From Paracoccus sp. S1E-3 (GTDB lineage Bacteria > Pseudomonadota > Alphaproteobacteria > Rhodobacterales > Rhodobacteraceae), in NCBI RefSeq assembly GCF_013868135.1, contig NZ_JACEMU010000004.1, positions 1-64,000 of the forward strand: 64,000 nucleotides of DNA, in the 5' to 3' direction. Positions 1 to 9,103 of this stretch are shown piece by piece. The notes under the pieces are model-generated. The model was not told the DNA's origin and made no database searches. It saw only the letters and a program-made list of their open reading frames with translations. The position numbers and the translations under genes were made by a program. Numbering within the stretch: position 1 is the stretch's first letter; each line of letters begins with the position of its first letter.

Positions 1-9
1 GAGACTGAT

Positions 10-84
10 GCGGGCGTAGCTCAGGGGTAGAGCATAACCTTGCCAAGGTTAGGGTCGTGAGTTCGAATCTCATCGCCCGCTCCA
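10..84 (+). tRNA. tRNA-Gly (anticodon GCC)
   Basis: A complete cloverleaf can be folded. The 7-bp acceptor stem is GCGGGCG with CGCCCGC, the anticodon stem TAACC/GGTTA encloses loop TTGCCAA, and the T-arm has the usual GTTCGAATC. The anticodon GCC is at 42-44, so the tRNA reads GGC/GGU glycine codons. The 3' CCA is encoded at 82-84. A strong hairpin with a T-run follows about 12 nt later. Confidence 0.97.
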
Positions 85-96
85 GTTTCGCAGACC

Positions 97-125
97 AAAA
101 AGACCGGGCCCTGGCCCGGTCTTTT
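97..125 (+). terminator. Rho-independent terminator after tRNA-Gly
   Basis: AAAAGACCGGGCC and GGCCCGGTCTTTT form a 13-bp inverted repeat around a CT loop, flanked by A- and T-runs. It lies just downstream of the tRNA and could also act on the opposite strand for the bolA transcript that ends at 187. Confidence 0.85.
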
Positions 126-186
126 GCGTTTCACGTCCCGCTTGCAAAGCTGCGGCGGCCTTCCCATCTGAAGCGGGCGCAGGCGG

Positions 187-435
187 TCAGTCCTGCACCT
201 CGATCGCGAGGGCATGGATGCGCGGCACGATGTCGCCGAGCGTGCGGTGAATCAGGCGGTGACGTTCGATTCGGCTCAGCCCGGTCAGGGCCGGGGCGCT
301 GATGCGGATGCGGAAATGCGTCTGGCCGCCCTCGCGCCAGCCGGAATGGCCGTGATGCTGTTCGCTTTCATCCAGAACCTCCAGCGTGGCGGGCGTCAGC
401 GACCGCAGTCTTTCGCGTATCTCGTCGGCAATCAT
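187..435 (-). CDS. bolA: BolA family protein
   Basis: 82-residue BolA-fold protein beginning MIADEIRERL. BolA proteins pair with monothiol glutaredoxins in [2Fe-2S] cluster handling and some act in stress and morphology control. The family core is visible: a helix of about 15 residues, a central HxGH-type stretch (SEQHHGHSGW), the FRIRISAPAL strand, and the RHRLIHRTLG helix before IHALAIE. The ATG at 435 was chosen because a GGGGGG purine run precedes it; the longer open frame upstream has no family similarity. It is divergent from the J-domain gene at 504 with 68 bp between starts, a pairing common in Rhodobacterales. Assignment to a BolA subtype is not attempted. Confidence 0.93.
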   Translation of the reverse strand: MIADEIRERLRSLTPATLEVLDESEQHHGHSGWREGGQTHFRIRISAPALTGLSRIERHRLIHRTLGDIVPRIHALAIEVQD

Positions 436-503
436 CCTTGCCCCCCTTTCATCCGGTGCGAAATAGCTTAGACTGCCGACCCCGAGCAGAACAAGGCGTG
501 GAA

Positions 504-1133
504 ATGACTCAGGACGACCCTTTCGGATTCGATCTTTCGGCCAAAACAGACAAGAAGCGCCGGACCAAGGGCCGACGCGGCATGACCGGCGCATTCGAGA
601 CCTCGACCCGGATCTGTGACAAGGCGGGCTGCGAGGAGCCGGCCCAATACCGTGCGCCGAAAAACCCGCGCAACCTTGATGACTATTTCTGGTTCTGCAA
701 GGAACACGTCCGCGAATACAACCAGAACTGGAACTATTTTCAGGGCCAGTCCGAGGAGGAGTTCCAGGCCTTTCTGGACAATGCGACGGTCTGGGAACGC
801 CCGACCAAGCCTTTCGGGCGCGGGGTGCAGGAACAGGCCTGGGCGCGCCACGGCATCAGCGACCCGCTGGAAATTTTGGGCGCCAATGGCACCGATCCGG
901 CCGTGCGTGCCGCCCATGCGCGCCGCAAGCTGCCCCCGACCGAGCGCCGCGCACTGGAGATACTGGAGGCGCAGGACAGTTCCACCAAGACGGAAATACG
1001 GAAACAATACAAGGCGCTGGTGAAGGTTCTTCACCCTGATATGAATGGTGGCGACCGCTCGGATGAGGACCGTTTGGCCGAGGTGGTCTGGGCCTGGGAC
1101 CAGATCAAGGAAAGCCGCCACTTCAAGGAGTGA
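504..1133 (+). CDS. J-domain-containing protein (C-terminal J domain)
   Basis: 209-residue cytosolic protein starting MTQDDPFGFD. Unlike classical DnaJ, the J domain is at the C terminus, roughly residues 145-205, with the HPD tripeptide in KVLHPDMNGG and a final helix rich in W and K. The N-terminal half has a conserved-looking CDKAGCEEPAQYRAP stretch with two cysteines and the motif FWFCKEHVREYNQNWNYF, suggesting a small metal-binding module. No G/F region or zinc finger of DnaJ type is present, so it is probably a specialised Hsp70 cochaperone. The start was taken at 504 rather than 438 because the protein family begins there and the upstream part overlaps the divergent bolA promoter region. 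Confidence 0.88.
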   Translation: MTQDDPFGFDLSAKTDKKRRTKGRRGMTGAFETSTRICDKAGCEEPAQYRAPKNPRNLDDYFWFCKEHVREYNQNWNYFQGQSEEEFQAFLDNATVWERPTKPFGRGVQEQAWARHGISDPLEILGANGTDPAVRAAHARRKLPPTERRALEILEAQDSSTKTEIRKQYKALVKVLHPDMNGGDRSDEDRLAEVVWAWDQIKESRHFKE

Positions 1134-1198
1134 AGGGCGACCGGAAAAGCGCCGGGGGTTTTCAGCGTCGAAACGGCCGAGCACGGAAGGCGCCAGTA

Positions 1199-1220
1199 AA
1201 AAGCCCCCACAGGGGCTTTT
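1199..1220. terminator. Bidirectional terminator
   Basis: AAAAGCCCC and GGGGCTTTT pair around CACA. It sits between the convergent J-domain gene and the AI-2E transporter, so it can serve both. Confidence 0.85.
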
Positions 1221-1233
1221 CGCGTTTTCAGGC

Positions 1234-2295
1234 TCAGTCGGTCAGGCCGTCATCGGGATGGCCCTCACGCGACAGCATCACCGCCACCGGACGCAGCCAG
1301 GGAATATGGGCGCAGACGATCATCACCGCGACCATGATCGGCACCGCCAGAAACATCCCCGGAATGCCCCAGATCGCGCCCCAGAAGGCCAGCGACAGGA
1401 TGATGCCGAAGCTGGACAGGCGCAGCGTCTGGCCCAGCAGCATCGGGTCCAGAATGTTGCCGATGATGAACTGCACCGCGGTGCAGCTGATCGCGATGAC
1501 GGTCGTGGTGGTCAGGTCGGTGGTCAGCACATAGGTCAGCACCACCGAGATGATGGTGGCGATGATCGAGCCCACCGAGGGGATGAAGTTGAGGATGAAG
1601 GTCATCACCGCCACCGGGCCGGCCAGCGGCACATCTGCGGCGATGAAAATCCCCCAGACGCAGGCGGCGGTGGCAGCGCTGACGACGGCTTTCACCACCA
1701 GATAGCGGTTCACCCGCCGCATGATCGAGGCGATGATCTGCTGGACCTGATCGGCCGCTGCACCATTCCCGTTCATGAGGCTTTCGATCTTCAGCGGGAA
1801 CCACGTCCGCTCGGCGAACATGAAGCCGACGAACAGGAAAATCAGCACCGCGCCGGACAGCAGGTTCGAGGCGCCTCCGGCGGCGGTGCGCATCCAGCCG
1901 GTCAGGTTGAAGTTGCGGATGGCGGTGTCGACGGTGCGCTGCGCCTCGGGGCCCAGCCATTCCAGCAGCGCGGGCAGCGCCGCCTGCATCTGCTCGGCAT
2001 AGGAGATCGAGATGGTGACGACCTGGTTGATCTGGCTGACCACCGTGGCCGAGGCCCATAGCAACCCGATCCCGATCCCGATCAGCGCCAGAGTCGTCGC
2101 CAGCCAGTTCGGCACCCCGCGCCGGGCGATCGCGCCGATGGCATCCGAGGTCAGCGAGAAGATGATGATCGCGATCGCCAGACAGATCAGCATGAACCGC
2201 GCTTGCACCAGCAGGAACAGCAGCAGCGCAAAGGCGATGATCCCCAAAAAGCCGGTTTGCAGCCTTTCGCGCAGCAGTTCGTTCTGTGGCTCCAC
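1234..2295 (-). CDS. AI-2E family transporter (TqsA/PerM-like membrane protein)
   Basis: 353-residue polytopic membrane protein of the AI-2E transporter (PF01594) family, whose members export or take up small molecules such as autoinducer-2 or act as ion antiporters; substrate cannot be assigned. Hydrophobic segments occur near residues 13-50 (two), 60-85, 145-165, 205-230, 235-290 (several) and 305-335, with the family-typical FIPSVGSIIA and LGQTLRLSSFG stretches. The start is GTG at 2295: GGGGAG lies six bases upstream, whereas the longer TTG start at 2328 abuts the gyrA stop without a ribosome site. It is immediately downstream of gyrA on the same strand, so it is probably cotranscribed. 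Confidence 0.85.
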   Translation of the reverse strand: MEPQNELLRERLQTGFLGIIAFALLLFLLVQARFMLICLAIAIIIFSLTSDAIGAIARRGVPNWLATTLALIGIGIGLLWASATVVSQINQVVTISISYAEQMQAALPALLEWLGPEAQRTVDTAIRNFNLTGWMRTAAGGASNLLSGAVLIFLFVGFMFAERTWFPLKIESLMNGNGAAADQVQQIIASIMRRVNRYLVVKAVVSAATAACVWGIFIAADVPLAGPVAVMTFILNFIPSVGSIIATIISVVLTYVLTTDLTTTTVIAISCTAVQFIIGNILDPMLLGQTLRLSSFGIILSLAFWGAIWGIPGMFLAVPIMVAVMIVCAHIPWLRPVAVMLSREGHPDDGLTD

Positions 2296-2328
2296 GCAGG
2301 GCTCCCCGTGTTCAGGATTCGGCCGCAA

Positions 2329-5079
2329 TCAGGCGTCAGCGCCGTCTTCGGCCTCATCCTCGCCCTGATCGGCGATGCGCGCAACGGAAACCACCGTCTC
2401 GCCCGGCGCGGTGTTGAACACCTTTACCCCACCTGCGGAGCGCGACCGGAAGCTGATCCCGTCCACCGGCACCCGGATCGACTGCCCAGTCGAGGTAGCC
2501 AACATGATCTGGTCGTCCGGCTCAACCGGGAAGGAGGCCACAAGCTCGCCTCCGCGCATGGCCTTGTCCATCGCCATGACACCCTGACCGCCGCGCCCGC
2601 GAAGCGGATAATCGAAGCTGGAGCTGGTCTTGCCCGAGCCCTTGGCGGTGATGGTCAGGATGCGATCCTCGGCCGCCGACATCTGGGCATAACGCTCCTG
2701 GGTGATCGCGGTTTCGGCGACGGCTTCCTCGTCCTCATCGGCCTCGGCGCCGTCATCCAGCGCGCCCTCGACAGCGCGGCGCATCTTCAGATAGGCGGCG
2801 CGTTCGGCGGGATCGGCCTCGAAATGGCGGATCACCGACATGCTGACCACACGGTCGGCGCCGTTCAGACGGATACCGCGCACGCCGGTCGAATCGCGGC
2901 CCTTGAAGACCCGCACATCGGTGGCGGCAAAGCGGATCGCGCGGCCATTGGCGGTGACCAGCATCACATCGTCGTTTTCGGTCGCCATGCGCACCCCGAT
3001 CAGCGAGGTGCCCTCGGGCAGTTTCATGGCGATCTTGCCGTTGGATTTGATATTGGTGAAATCCGACAGGGCATTGCGCCGGACCTCGCCGCCATCGGTG
3101 GCGAAGATGACCTGATAATCGTCCCATTCCGCTTCCGGCGCGTCCATCGGCAGCAGCGCCGCGATCGAGGTGCCCCCGTCGATCGGCAGGATATTCACCA
3201 GCGCCTTGCCCTTGGCGGTGCGCCCGCCGAGCGGCAGCCGCCAGGTCTTCAGGCGGTAGACCATGCCGTCGGTGGTGAAGAACAGCAGTTCGGTATGGGT
3301 GTTGGCGACGAACAGCGTGGTGACCACGTCGTCTTCCTTGGTCGCCATCCCCGACAGGCCCTTGCCGCCCCGCTTCTGGGCGCGGAACTCGGCGAGCGCG
3401 GTGCGCTTGATATAGCCGCCCGAGGTGATGGTGACGACCATGTCCTCGCGCTCGATCAGGTCCTCGTCGTCCAGATCGCCGGCCCAATCGGTGATCTCGG
3501 TGCGGCGCGGCACCGCGAACAGGCGCTTCACCTCCTGCAGCTCGTCCGAGATGATTGCCATGATCCGCTCGCGGCTGGCGAGGATCGCCAGGAAGTCGCG
3601 GATATTGTCGGCGAGCACCTGCAGCTCGTCGGTGATTTCCTGCACGCCCAGCTGGGTCAGGCGCTGCAGGCGCAGGTCCAGAATGGCGCGGGCCTGAATT
3701 TCCGACAGGTTATAGGTGCCATCGTCATTGACCGGGTGGCGCGGATCGTCGATCAGCTTCAGATATTCCAGAATGGAATGTGCGGGCCAGCGGCGCGACA
3801 TCAGGCGTTCGCGGGCCTCGGCCGCATCGGCCGATGAGCGGATGGTATGGACAACCTCGTCCACGTTCGACACCGCGACGGCCAGACCGCACAGGATATG
3901 GCTGCGCTCGCGCGCCTTGCGCAGTTCGAACGCGGTGCGGCGGGCGACCACTTCCTCGCGGAACTGGATGAAATAGGTCAGGAAATCGCGCAGGGTCAGC
4001 TGCTCGGGCCGGCCGCCGTTCAGCGCCAGCATGTTGGCGCCGAAGGTTGTCTGCATGGGCGTGAAGCGGAACAGCTGGTTCAGCACCACCTCGGCGGTGG
4101 CGTCGCGCTTGAGTTCCACCACCACGCGGACGCCATGCCGGTCGGATTCGTCCTGCACATGGGCGATGCCCTCGATGCGCTTTTCCTTGGCAAGTTCGGC
4201 GATCTTCTCGATCATCGTGGATTTGTTCACCTGATAGGGAATTTCCTCGATGATGATCGACTCGCGGCCGCCGCGGGCGGCGGCTTCGATCCTGGTCCTG
4301 GCCCGCATCACGACCGAGCCGCGGCCCTCCAGATAGGCTTTGCGGATGCCCGAGCGGCCAAGGATCGTCGCGCCCGTAGGGAAGTCGGGGCCGGGGATGA
4401 TCTCCATCAGGCGTTCGGTCGACAGGTCCGGGTCCTCGATCAGCGCCAGCGTGCCGTCGATCACCTCGCCCAGATTGTGCGGCGGGATATTGGTGGCCAT
4501 GCCGACGGCGATGCCGCCCGCGCCATTGACCAGCATGTTCGGGAAACGGGCGGGCAGCACGCCCGGCTCGTTATCCTTGCCGTCATAATTCAGATGGAAA
4601 TCGACGGTATCCTTGTCGATATCGGCCAGCAGATAATCCGCCGCCTTTGCCATGCGCACCTCGGTATAGCGCATGGCCGCCGGCGGATCGCCGTCCATGG
4701 AGCCGAAGTTGCCCTGACCGTCCAGCAGCGGCAGCGACATGGAAAAATCCTGCGCCATCCGCACCAGTGCGTCATAGATCGCGCCATCACCATGGGGGTG
4801 ATACTTACCCATGACGTCGCCGACCGGGCGGGCGGCCTTGCGGTAAGGCTTGTCATGGGTGTTGCCGGTCTCGTGCATCGCGTAGAGGATGCGGCGGTGC
4901 ACCGGCTTCAGCCCGTCACGCAGATCGGGGATCGCGCGGCTGACAATGACCGACATCGCGTAGTCCAGATAGCTCGACCGCATTTCATCGGTGATGTCGA
5001 TCTGAGGGCCGTCATGGACCATCACCGCACGGCCCGCGCCATTCAGTTCCAGATCGTCGTCTTCGGGGGTATCCGCCAC
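2329..5079 (-). CDS. gyrA: DNA gyrase subunit A
   Basis: 916-residue GyrA, the breakage-reunion subunit of the ATP-dependent topoisomerase that introduces negative supercoils. The catalytic tyrosine is Tyr138 in AAMRYTE, the winged-helix CAP-like region runs through [12 protein letters not shown] at 93-103, and the GyrA box QKRGGKG precedes the beta-pinwheel C-terminal domain. The start is GTG (5077-5079). The quinolone-determining serine of E. coli (Ser83) is replaced by Gly99 here, while Asp103 (E. coli Asp87) is kept. The C-terminal domain carries an acidic insertion (EADEDEEA). A promoter with a following inverted repeat is visible upstream. Confidence 0.98.
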   Translation of the reverse strand: MADTPEDDDLELNGAGRAVMVHDGPQIDITDEMRSSYLDYAMSVIVSRAIPDLRDGLKPVHRRILYAMHETGNTHDKPYRKAARPVGDVMGKYHPHGDGAIYDALVRMAQDFSMSLPLLDGQGNFGSMDGDPPAAMRYTEVRMAKAADYLLADIDKDTVDFHLNYDGKDNEPGVLPARFPNMLVNGAGGIAVGMATNIPPHNLGEVIDGTLALIEDPDLSTERLMEIIPGPDFPTGATILGRSGIRKAYLEGRGSVVMRARTRIEAAARGGRESIIIEEIPYQVNKSTMIEKIAELAKEKRIEGIAHVQDESDRHGVRVVVELKRDATAEVVLNQLFRFTPMQTTFGANMLALNGGRPEQLTLRDFLTYFIQFREEVVARRTAFELRKARERSHILCGLAVAVSNVDEVVHTIRSSADAAEARERLMSRRWPAHSILEYLKLIDDPRHPVNDDGTYNLSEIQARAILDLRLQRLTQLGVQEITDELQVLADNIRDFLAILASRERIMAIISDELQEVKRLFAVPRRTEITDWAGDLDDEDLIEREDMVVTITSGGYIKRTALAEFRAQKRGGKGLSGMATKEDDVVTTLFVANTHTELLFFTTDGMVYRLKTWRLPLGGRTAKGKALVNILPIDGGTSIAALLPMDAPEAEWDDYQVIFATDGGEVRRNALSDFTNIKSNGKIAMKLPEGTSLIGVRMATENDDVMLVTANGRAIRFAATDVRVFKGRDSTGVRGIRLNGADRVVSMSVIRHFEADPAERAAYLKMRRAVEGALDDGAEADEDEEAVAETAITQERYAQMSAAEDRILTITAKGSGKTSSSFDYPLRGRGGQGVMAMDKAMRGGELVASFPVEPDDQIMLATSTGQSIRVPVDGISFRSRSAGGVKVFNTAPGETVVSVARIADQGEDEAEDGADA

Positions 5080-5086
5080 GTCTCAC

Positions 5087-5107
5087 GCCTCAATATCTTG
5101 TTGAGGC
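5087..5107. repeat. Inverted repeat between gyrA promoter and start codon
   Basis: GCCTCAA and TTGAGGC form a perfect 7-bp inverted repeat with a 7-nt spacer. It lies between the predicted -10 box and the gyrA GTG, so it would be in the 5' leader and could be an operator or a leader hairpin. Confidence 0.55.
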
Positions 5108-5109
5108 GG

Positions 5110-5139
5110 GGTATAGCACCTACGCGGGCTTGGGTGCAA
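5110..5139 (-). promoter_or_regulatory. Predicted sigma-70-type promoter of gyrA
   Basis: On the minus strand TTGCAC (5139-5134) and TATACC (5115-5110) are 18 bp apart, close to the TTGACA/TATAAT consensus, ending about 30 bp upstream of the gyrA GTG. Transcription start is not proven. Confidence 0.55.
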
Positions 5140-5144
5140 TGTTG

Positions 5145-5627
5145 CTAGATGCGGATGCCGCGCCAAAGCGCGGAACGCAGCCACATGCCGGTCAGAATGG
5201 CCGAGCAGATGGCGTTCCAGCCGGCCATGGTCAGGCCGAGGAAATACCATTGCGGCTGGTCGCAGCGGGTGACCGGGGCCGATTGCAGCTGGGTCATCAG
5301 GTCCTGGGTGGACATGGTCAGCATCGCGTCGATGCCGCCGGTGCAGGCGACCGGACCCTGCCACCACTGATATTCGACGCCCGAGTGATAGATGGCGAAA
5401 GCCGTGGCCAGCCCTGCCGCCAGTGCGCCCGCCCATCGCAGCAGCTTCACATCGACGAAGATCAGCACCGCGCCGATGATCGCGGCGGCCAGATGCGGCC
5501 AGCGTTGCAGAATGCACAGTTCGCAAGGGACATAGCCCACGGACTGGAAGATCAGCGCGGTGACCAGCAGCGCGGCCGAGCCGGCACCGGCGAGAATGGC
5601 GAGTTGGCGAGCGGAAATATTCATCAT
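5145..5627 (-). CDS. dsbB: Disulfide bond formation protein B (DsbB family)
   Basis: 160-residue inner-membrane quinone reductase that reoxidises periplasmic DsbA. Four hydrophobic helices are visible. The first periplasmic loop carries Cys35-x2-Cys38 in VPCELC and the second loop carries Cys95 and Cys122 (VACTGG, TRCDQ), the two redox pairs of DsbB. QRWPH after the first pair is the quinone-interacting region. The gene lies between gyrA and a DedA gene, all on the same strand, with 56 nt to DedA upstream. No dsbA is in the window. Confidence 0.93.
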   Translation of the reverse strand: MMNISARQLAILAGAGSAALLVTALIFQSVGYVPCELCILQRWPHLAAAIIGAVLIFVDVKLLRWAGALAAGLATAFAIYHSGVEYQWWQGPVACTGGIDAMLTMSTQDLMTQLQSAPVTRCDQPQWYFLGLTMAGWNAICSAILTGMWLRSALWRGIRI

Positions 5628-5683
5628 GTCCGTCCGTTAGGCCGGTGCCGGCCGATGCGCAAGTCGCGTTGTCGTGAGGGTTT

Positions 5684-6280
5684 TTAATGCGGCTTCCAGG
5701 TCAGCACGCGGTAGAGGTAGATCGCCACCACCGCCAGCACGATCACCTTCGAGAGCGGGTCGATCACGCCTGCGACCTGATCGAAGCGCTCCTGCAGGAT
5801 CATGCCCGCAACGGTCAGCAGCACCGTCCAGATGAGGCTGCCGAGTGTGGTCAGCAGCAGGAAGCGGCCGAAATTCATCCGCGCGATCCCGGCCGGAACC
5901 GAGATCAGCGTGCGGATCGCCGGCAGCATGCGCCCGAAGAATACCGCAGCACCGCCGTGACGGTCGAACCAGCCCACCGCGCCGTCGATGTCCGAGGGCG
6001 ACATGGTCAGCACCCGCCCCCAGCGTGCGGCCCACCGCTTCAGCCGCTCGGCCCCGAAGGCGCGCCCGATGACATACCAGAAGCTGGTGCCGATCACCGA
6101 CCCGGCCGTGCCCGCAAGGATCGTCAGGGCCAGGTTCAGCTTGCCCTGGCCGACCAGAAAGCCCGCCAGCGGCATGATGACCTCGGACGGGATCGGCGGG
6201 AACAGGTTTTCCGCCAGCATCAGCAGGAACACGCCGGGATAGCCCCAGCCCTCGATCACCGAGACGACCCAATCGAACAT
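5684..6280 (-). CDS. DedA family membrane protein
   Basis: 198-residue protein of the DedA / SNARE-associated (VTT domain) family. Members include UptA-type undecaprenyl-phosphate recycling flippases and others linked to proton motive force and envelope homeostasis. The family signature is clear: the re-entrant ENLFPPIPSEVIMPLAGF segment near residue 25 and the FFGRMLPAIRTLISVPAG stretch with conserved Arg residues near 115-130, followed by two C-terminal helices. It is upstream of dsbB on the same strand and divergent from the YpfJ peptidase gene, with 132 bp between the two starts. Lipid substrate is unknown. Confidence 0.92.
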   Translation of the reverse strand: MFDWVVSVIEGWGYPGVFLLMLAENLFPPIPSEVIMPLAGFLVGQGKLNLALTILAGTAGSVIGTSFWYVIGRAFGAERLKRWAARWGRVLTMSPSDIDGAVGWFDRHGGAAVFFGRMLPAIRTLISVPAGIARMNFGRFLLLTTLGSLIWTVLLTVAGMILQERFDQVAGVIDPLSKVIVLAVVAIYLYRVLTWKPH

Positions 6281-6412
6281 GCGAAAACCCCTGCACCTTG
6301 ACCTTGGGCGCGGGTGTCGCCCGGCTTGCGGGAACCGTCAAGCCCGCTTAGGGTTGTTCTCGGCTGATATGCGCCCATCCGGGCGCGACCCAACGCAGGA
6401 GAGACGACAGCG

Positions 6413-7261
6413 ATGGAATGGCGGGGAAGGCGGGGCAGCCGCAATATCGAGGATCGGCGCGGCATGGGCGTCAGCGGCGCGGGCGGGATCGGTCTCGTCG
6501 GGATGCTGGCGGTGCTGGCCTTCGGCTATTTCTTCGGCATCGACATCTCGCCCGTGGTCAACAGTGTGTCGCAGACCCAGATGAGCAGCGGCGAGCAGCG
6601 CGAACTGACCGCCGAGGAGCAGCAGATGGGCGAATTCGTTTCGGTCATTCTGGCCGAGACCGAGAATGTCTTCGGCCAGTCGGTCCGCGATCAGGCGGGC
6701 GTGGCCTATTCGGACCCGCAGATGGTGCTGTATTCGGGCGTGACGCAGTCGGGCTGCGGCGGCGCCTCGGCGCAGATGGGGCCGTTCTATTGTCCGCTCG
6801 ACCAGAAAGTCTATCTGGACACCGATTTCTTCAAGGTCATGGGTGAGCGCATGGGGGCGGGTGGCGATCTGGCGGCGGCTTACGTCATCGCCCACGAGGT
6901 CGGCCACCACGTTCAGAACCAGCTGGGCATCCTGCCGCAGGTGACGGAACAGCGCCAACGCTCGAGCGAGCGGGATTCGAATTACCTGTCGGTGCTGACC
7001 GAGCTTCAGGCTGATTGCTTTGCCGGCATGTGGGCGCGCAATTCGGCCCAGGACCTGCAGATCAACCGCGAGGATATCGGCGAGGCGATGGATGCGGCCG
7101 CCGCGGTCGGTGATGATGCGCTGATGCAAAGCGCGGGCCGCGCGGTGGTGCCGGATGCCTTCACGCACGGCTCCTCGGCGGACCGGCAGGAATGGTTCAT
7201 GCGCGGTTATGACGGCGGCAACCTGGGCGCGTGCAACACCTTCAAGGCGGCGGGGCTTTAA
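6413..7261 (+). CDS. ypfJ: YpfJ-type neutral zinc metallopeptidase (KPN_02809 family)
   Basis: 282-residue membrane-anchored protein of the putative neutral zinc metallopeptidase family PF04228. A single hydrophobic anchor spans about residues 22-43 after a short basic N terminus. The catalytic zinc motif HEVGHH is at 161-166 and ELQADCFAG near 197 supplies the further conserved glutamate/aspartate. SGCGGASAQMGPFYCP is the family hallmark with two cysteines that may bond. The catalytic domain should face the periplasm. Family substrates are unknown. Start ATG at 6413 follows a GGAGAG sequence. Confidence 0.93.
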   Translation: MEWRGRRGSRNIEDRRGMGVSGAGGIGLVGMLAVLAFGYFFGIDISPVVNSVSQTQMSSGEQRELTAEEQQMGEFVSVILAETENVFGQSVRDQAGVAYSDPQMVLYSGVTQSGCGGASAQMGPFYCPLDQKVYLDTDFFKVMGERMGAGGDLAAAYVIAHEVGHHVQNQLGILPQVTEQRQRSSERDSNYLSVLTELQADCFAGMWARNSAQDLQINREDIGEAMDAAAAVGDDALMQSAGRAVVPDAFTHGSSADRQEWFMRGYDGGNLGACNTFKAAGL

Positions 7262-7295
7262 GCACGCGCTGCCTGCATGGGATGGCGGCGGCCCG

Positions 7296-7469
7296 TTACG
7301 GGCCGCGACCGCGCTCCAGCGTCGCCCAGTCGGGCCAGAGACCCAGTTTTTCCAGCGCCACCAGCAGCAGACCCGCCGCGATGATGCCGAAGACCAGCTT
7401 GATCTGACGTGGTCCCGGCGGGTTGCGCGCCCAACGCGAGGCGCGGATCAGCCAGTTCATATTGTTCAT
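7296..7469 (-). CDS. 57-residue membrane microprotein
   Basis: Short ORF of 57 codons: basic N terminus (NWLIRASRWARNPPGPRQIK), one transmembrane helix around residues 23-40, and a short tail with LGLWPDW. Small proteins of this style are common in Rhodobacterales. Support for coding: ATG at 7469 preceded by AGGGGGC, strong codon structure, and a positive-inside topology. It is convergent with ypfJ, and divergent from the COQ10-like gene with 39 bp between starts. Function unknown. Confidence 0.68.
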   Translation of the reverse strand: MNNMNWLIRASRWARNPPGPRQIKLVFGIIAAGLLLVALEKLGLWPDWATLERGRGP

Positions 7470-7508
7470 GGGCGCCCCCTGCGCTATCCCGGCCTTCAGC
7501 AGCCTGAC

Positions 7509-7970
7509 ATGGACCCTACTTTGCCCCATCGTTCCGAAACGCGCAAACTGCCTTATCGCGCACGCCAGATGTATGACCTCGTGGCGGATGTCGAACGCTA
7601 CCCCCAGTTCCTGCCGTGGAACAGCGCCGCCCGCATCCGTTCGCGCAGCACCCGCCCCGACGGTGCCGAGGTGATCGAGGCCGATCTGGTCATTTCCTTC
7701 AAGGTCTTCCGCGAACGCTTCGGCAGCCGCGTGACCCTGTGGCCCGAGCAGATGAGGATCGATACCGAATATCTGGAAGGTCCTTTCCGGCATCTGCATT
7801 CCGGGTGGACCTTCCGCGATCTGCCCGAGGGCGGCTGCGAGATCGACTTCTTCGTCGATTTCGAATTTCGCAACGCCATCCTCGCCAAGCTGATCGGCGT
7901 CGTCTTCGACGAGGCGATGAGCCGAATCGTCCGTGCCTTCGAGGAACGCGCCCGCCAGCTTTACGGCTGA
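7509..7970 (+). CDS. COQ10/RatA family SRPBCC lipid-binding protein
   Basis: 153-residue START-like (SRPBCC, PF03364) protein. The N-terminal motif YRARQMYDLVADVERYPQFLPW and the closing helix FDEAMSRIVRAFEERARQLYG are characteristic of the COQ10/RatA subfamily, which in bacteria and mitochondria binds ubiquinone or other hydrophobic ligands. Although such genes are often named ratA, a toxin role is doubtful outside E. coli. Start at 7509 was chosen where similarity begins; the frame is open further upstream but without family signal. A function in ubiquinone handling is inferred. Confidence 0.9.
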   Translation: MDPTLPHRSETRKLPYRARQMYDLVADVERYPQFLPWNSAARIRSRSTRPDGAEVIEADLVISFKVFRERFGSRVTLWPEQMRIDTEYLEGPFRHLHSGWTFRDLPEGGCEIDFFVDFEFRNAILAKLIGVVFDEAMSRIVRAFEERARQLYG

Positions 7971-8005
7971 ACATGCCGCGCAAACCTGTGTAAGGCTGTC
8001 ACGGT

Positions 8006-9103
8006 TCAGCCATTGAAGCGCCCCGGTGACAGCGCGCGGACTGTGGCTTCGGGCAGGGCAGGGGCATGGCCCAGTATCAGCGCCGCCGTCAGGGCAGCCA
8101 ATGCGGGCGCGGTCTGGATGCCGATTCCGCCCTGACCCGCCAGCCAGAAAAAGCCCCTGGCCTGCCGGTCGAAGCCCACCACAGGCACAAGATCAGGCGC
8201 GAAGGTCCGCAGCCCCGCCCAATAGCGTTCGACACGCGTGACCGCGTAAGTCACATCCCGATCGAAGCGGTCCAGCCCCTCGGCCAGTTCCATGTCATCG
8301 GACCATGCGTCATGCGGCGTCGTCGCAATGGCGTCGCAGGGGGAAAACATCAACTTTCCGGCCTCGGGCTTGAGATACCAGCGCTCTGCCGCATTCACGA
8401 CCATGGGCCAGTCGTCGACCACGGTGCCGGAAGGGGCGGGCAGGATGGCGGCGTTGCGGCGATAGGGGGTCAGTCCCAGCGCTGCCACCCCCGCCATTTC
8501 GGCCACCGGATCGGCCCAGGCCCCGGCCGCATTGACCAGCACCGGGGCGGAAAACTCGCCTTTGGGCGTGGTCACGCGCCACAACCCGTTCTCATGGGCA
8601 ATCGCCTGCGCGGGGGCGTCGGTCTCGATCTGCCCGCCAAGGCGGCGCAGCAGTTTCGCAAAACCATGCAGCAGCAGGTCGCAGTCAATGGTCTGCGCAC
8701 CCCGCTCGATGCTGGCGCGCTGCGCTGCCTTGGGGCGCAGGATCGGGCAGAGCGCGAGCGCCTGTTCGGTGGTCAGCTCCTCGACCTCACGGGCGTGGCG
8801 CAGATAGTCTTCCATCGCGGCCAGATCCTCGGCGCGGGCGACCAGCATTTCGCCACGCGGGGCCAACAGCGGCAGGTCGGTGATCTCGGCCGGGTCGTCG
8901 AAGAAAGCGCGGGCGGCAGCGTTGACCTCGGTCACGGTGGCGCCCCCGTAATTCTGGACGAAGATCGCCGCCGACCGGCCCGAGCTGTGGCTGCCTATGC
9001 GGCTTTCGGTTTCCAGCAGGGTCACGCTTGCCCCCGCCGCGAGCCGCGCCGCCGCCGAGATCCCGGCGATGCCGCCGCCGATGACGATGACGTCACGTCG
9101 CAA
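8006..9103 (-). CDS. FAD-dependent oxidoreductase (DAO/DadA-like)
   Basis: 365-residue D-amino-acid-oxidase-fold flavoprotein (PF01266). The dinucleotide motif GGGIAGISAAARLAAG is at residues 8-23, followed by the acidic LLETES strand end and the SHSSGRSAAIF stretch typical of glycine oxidase/D-amino acid dehydrogenases. The C-terminal GQGGIGIQTAPALA closes the FAD site. The start is TTG at 9103, overlapping the upstream gene's stop by 11 nt with an AGGAG ribosome site, so the two genes are translationally coupled. Substrate unknown; an amine or amino acid is likely. Confidence 0.87.
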   Translation of the reverse strand: MRRDVIVIGGGIAGISAAARLAAGASVTLLETESRIGSHSSGRSAAIFVQNYGGATVTEVNAAARAFFDDPAEITDLPLLAPRGEMLVARAEDLAAMEDYLRHAREVEELTTEQALALCPILRPKAAQRASIERGAQTIDCDLLLHGFAKLLRRLGGQIETDAPAQAIAHENGLWRVTTPKGEFSAPVLVNAAGAWADPVAEMAGVAALGLTPYRRNAAILPAPSGTVVDDWPMVVNAAERWYLKPEAGKLMFSPCDAIATTPHDAWSDDMELAEGLDRFDRDVTYAVTRVERYWAGLRTFAPDLVPVVGFDRQARGFFWLAGQGGIGIQTAPALAALTAALILGHAPALPEATVRALSPGRFNG

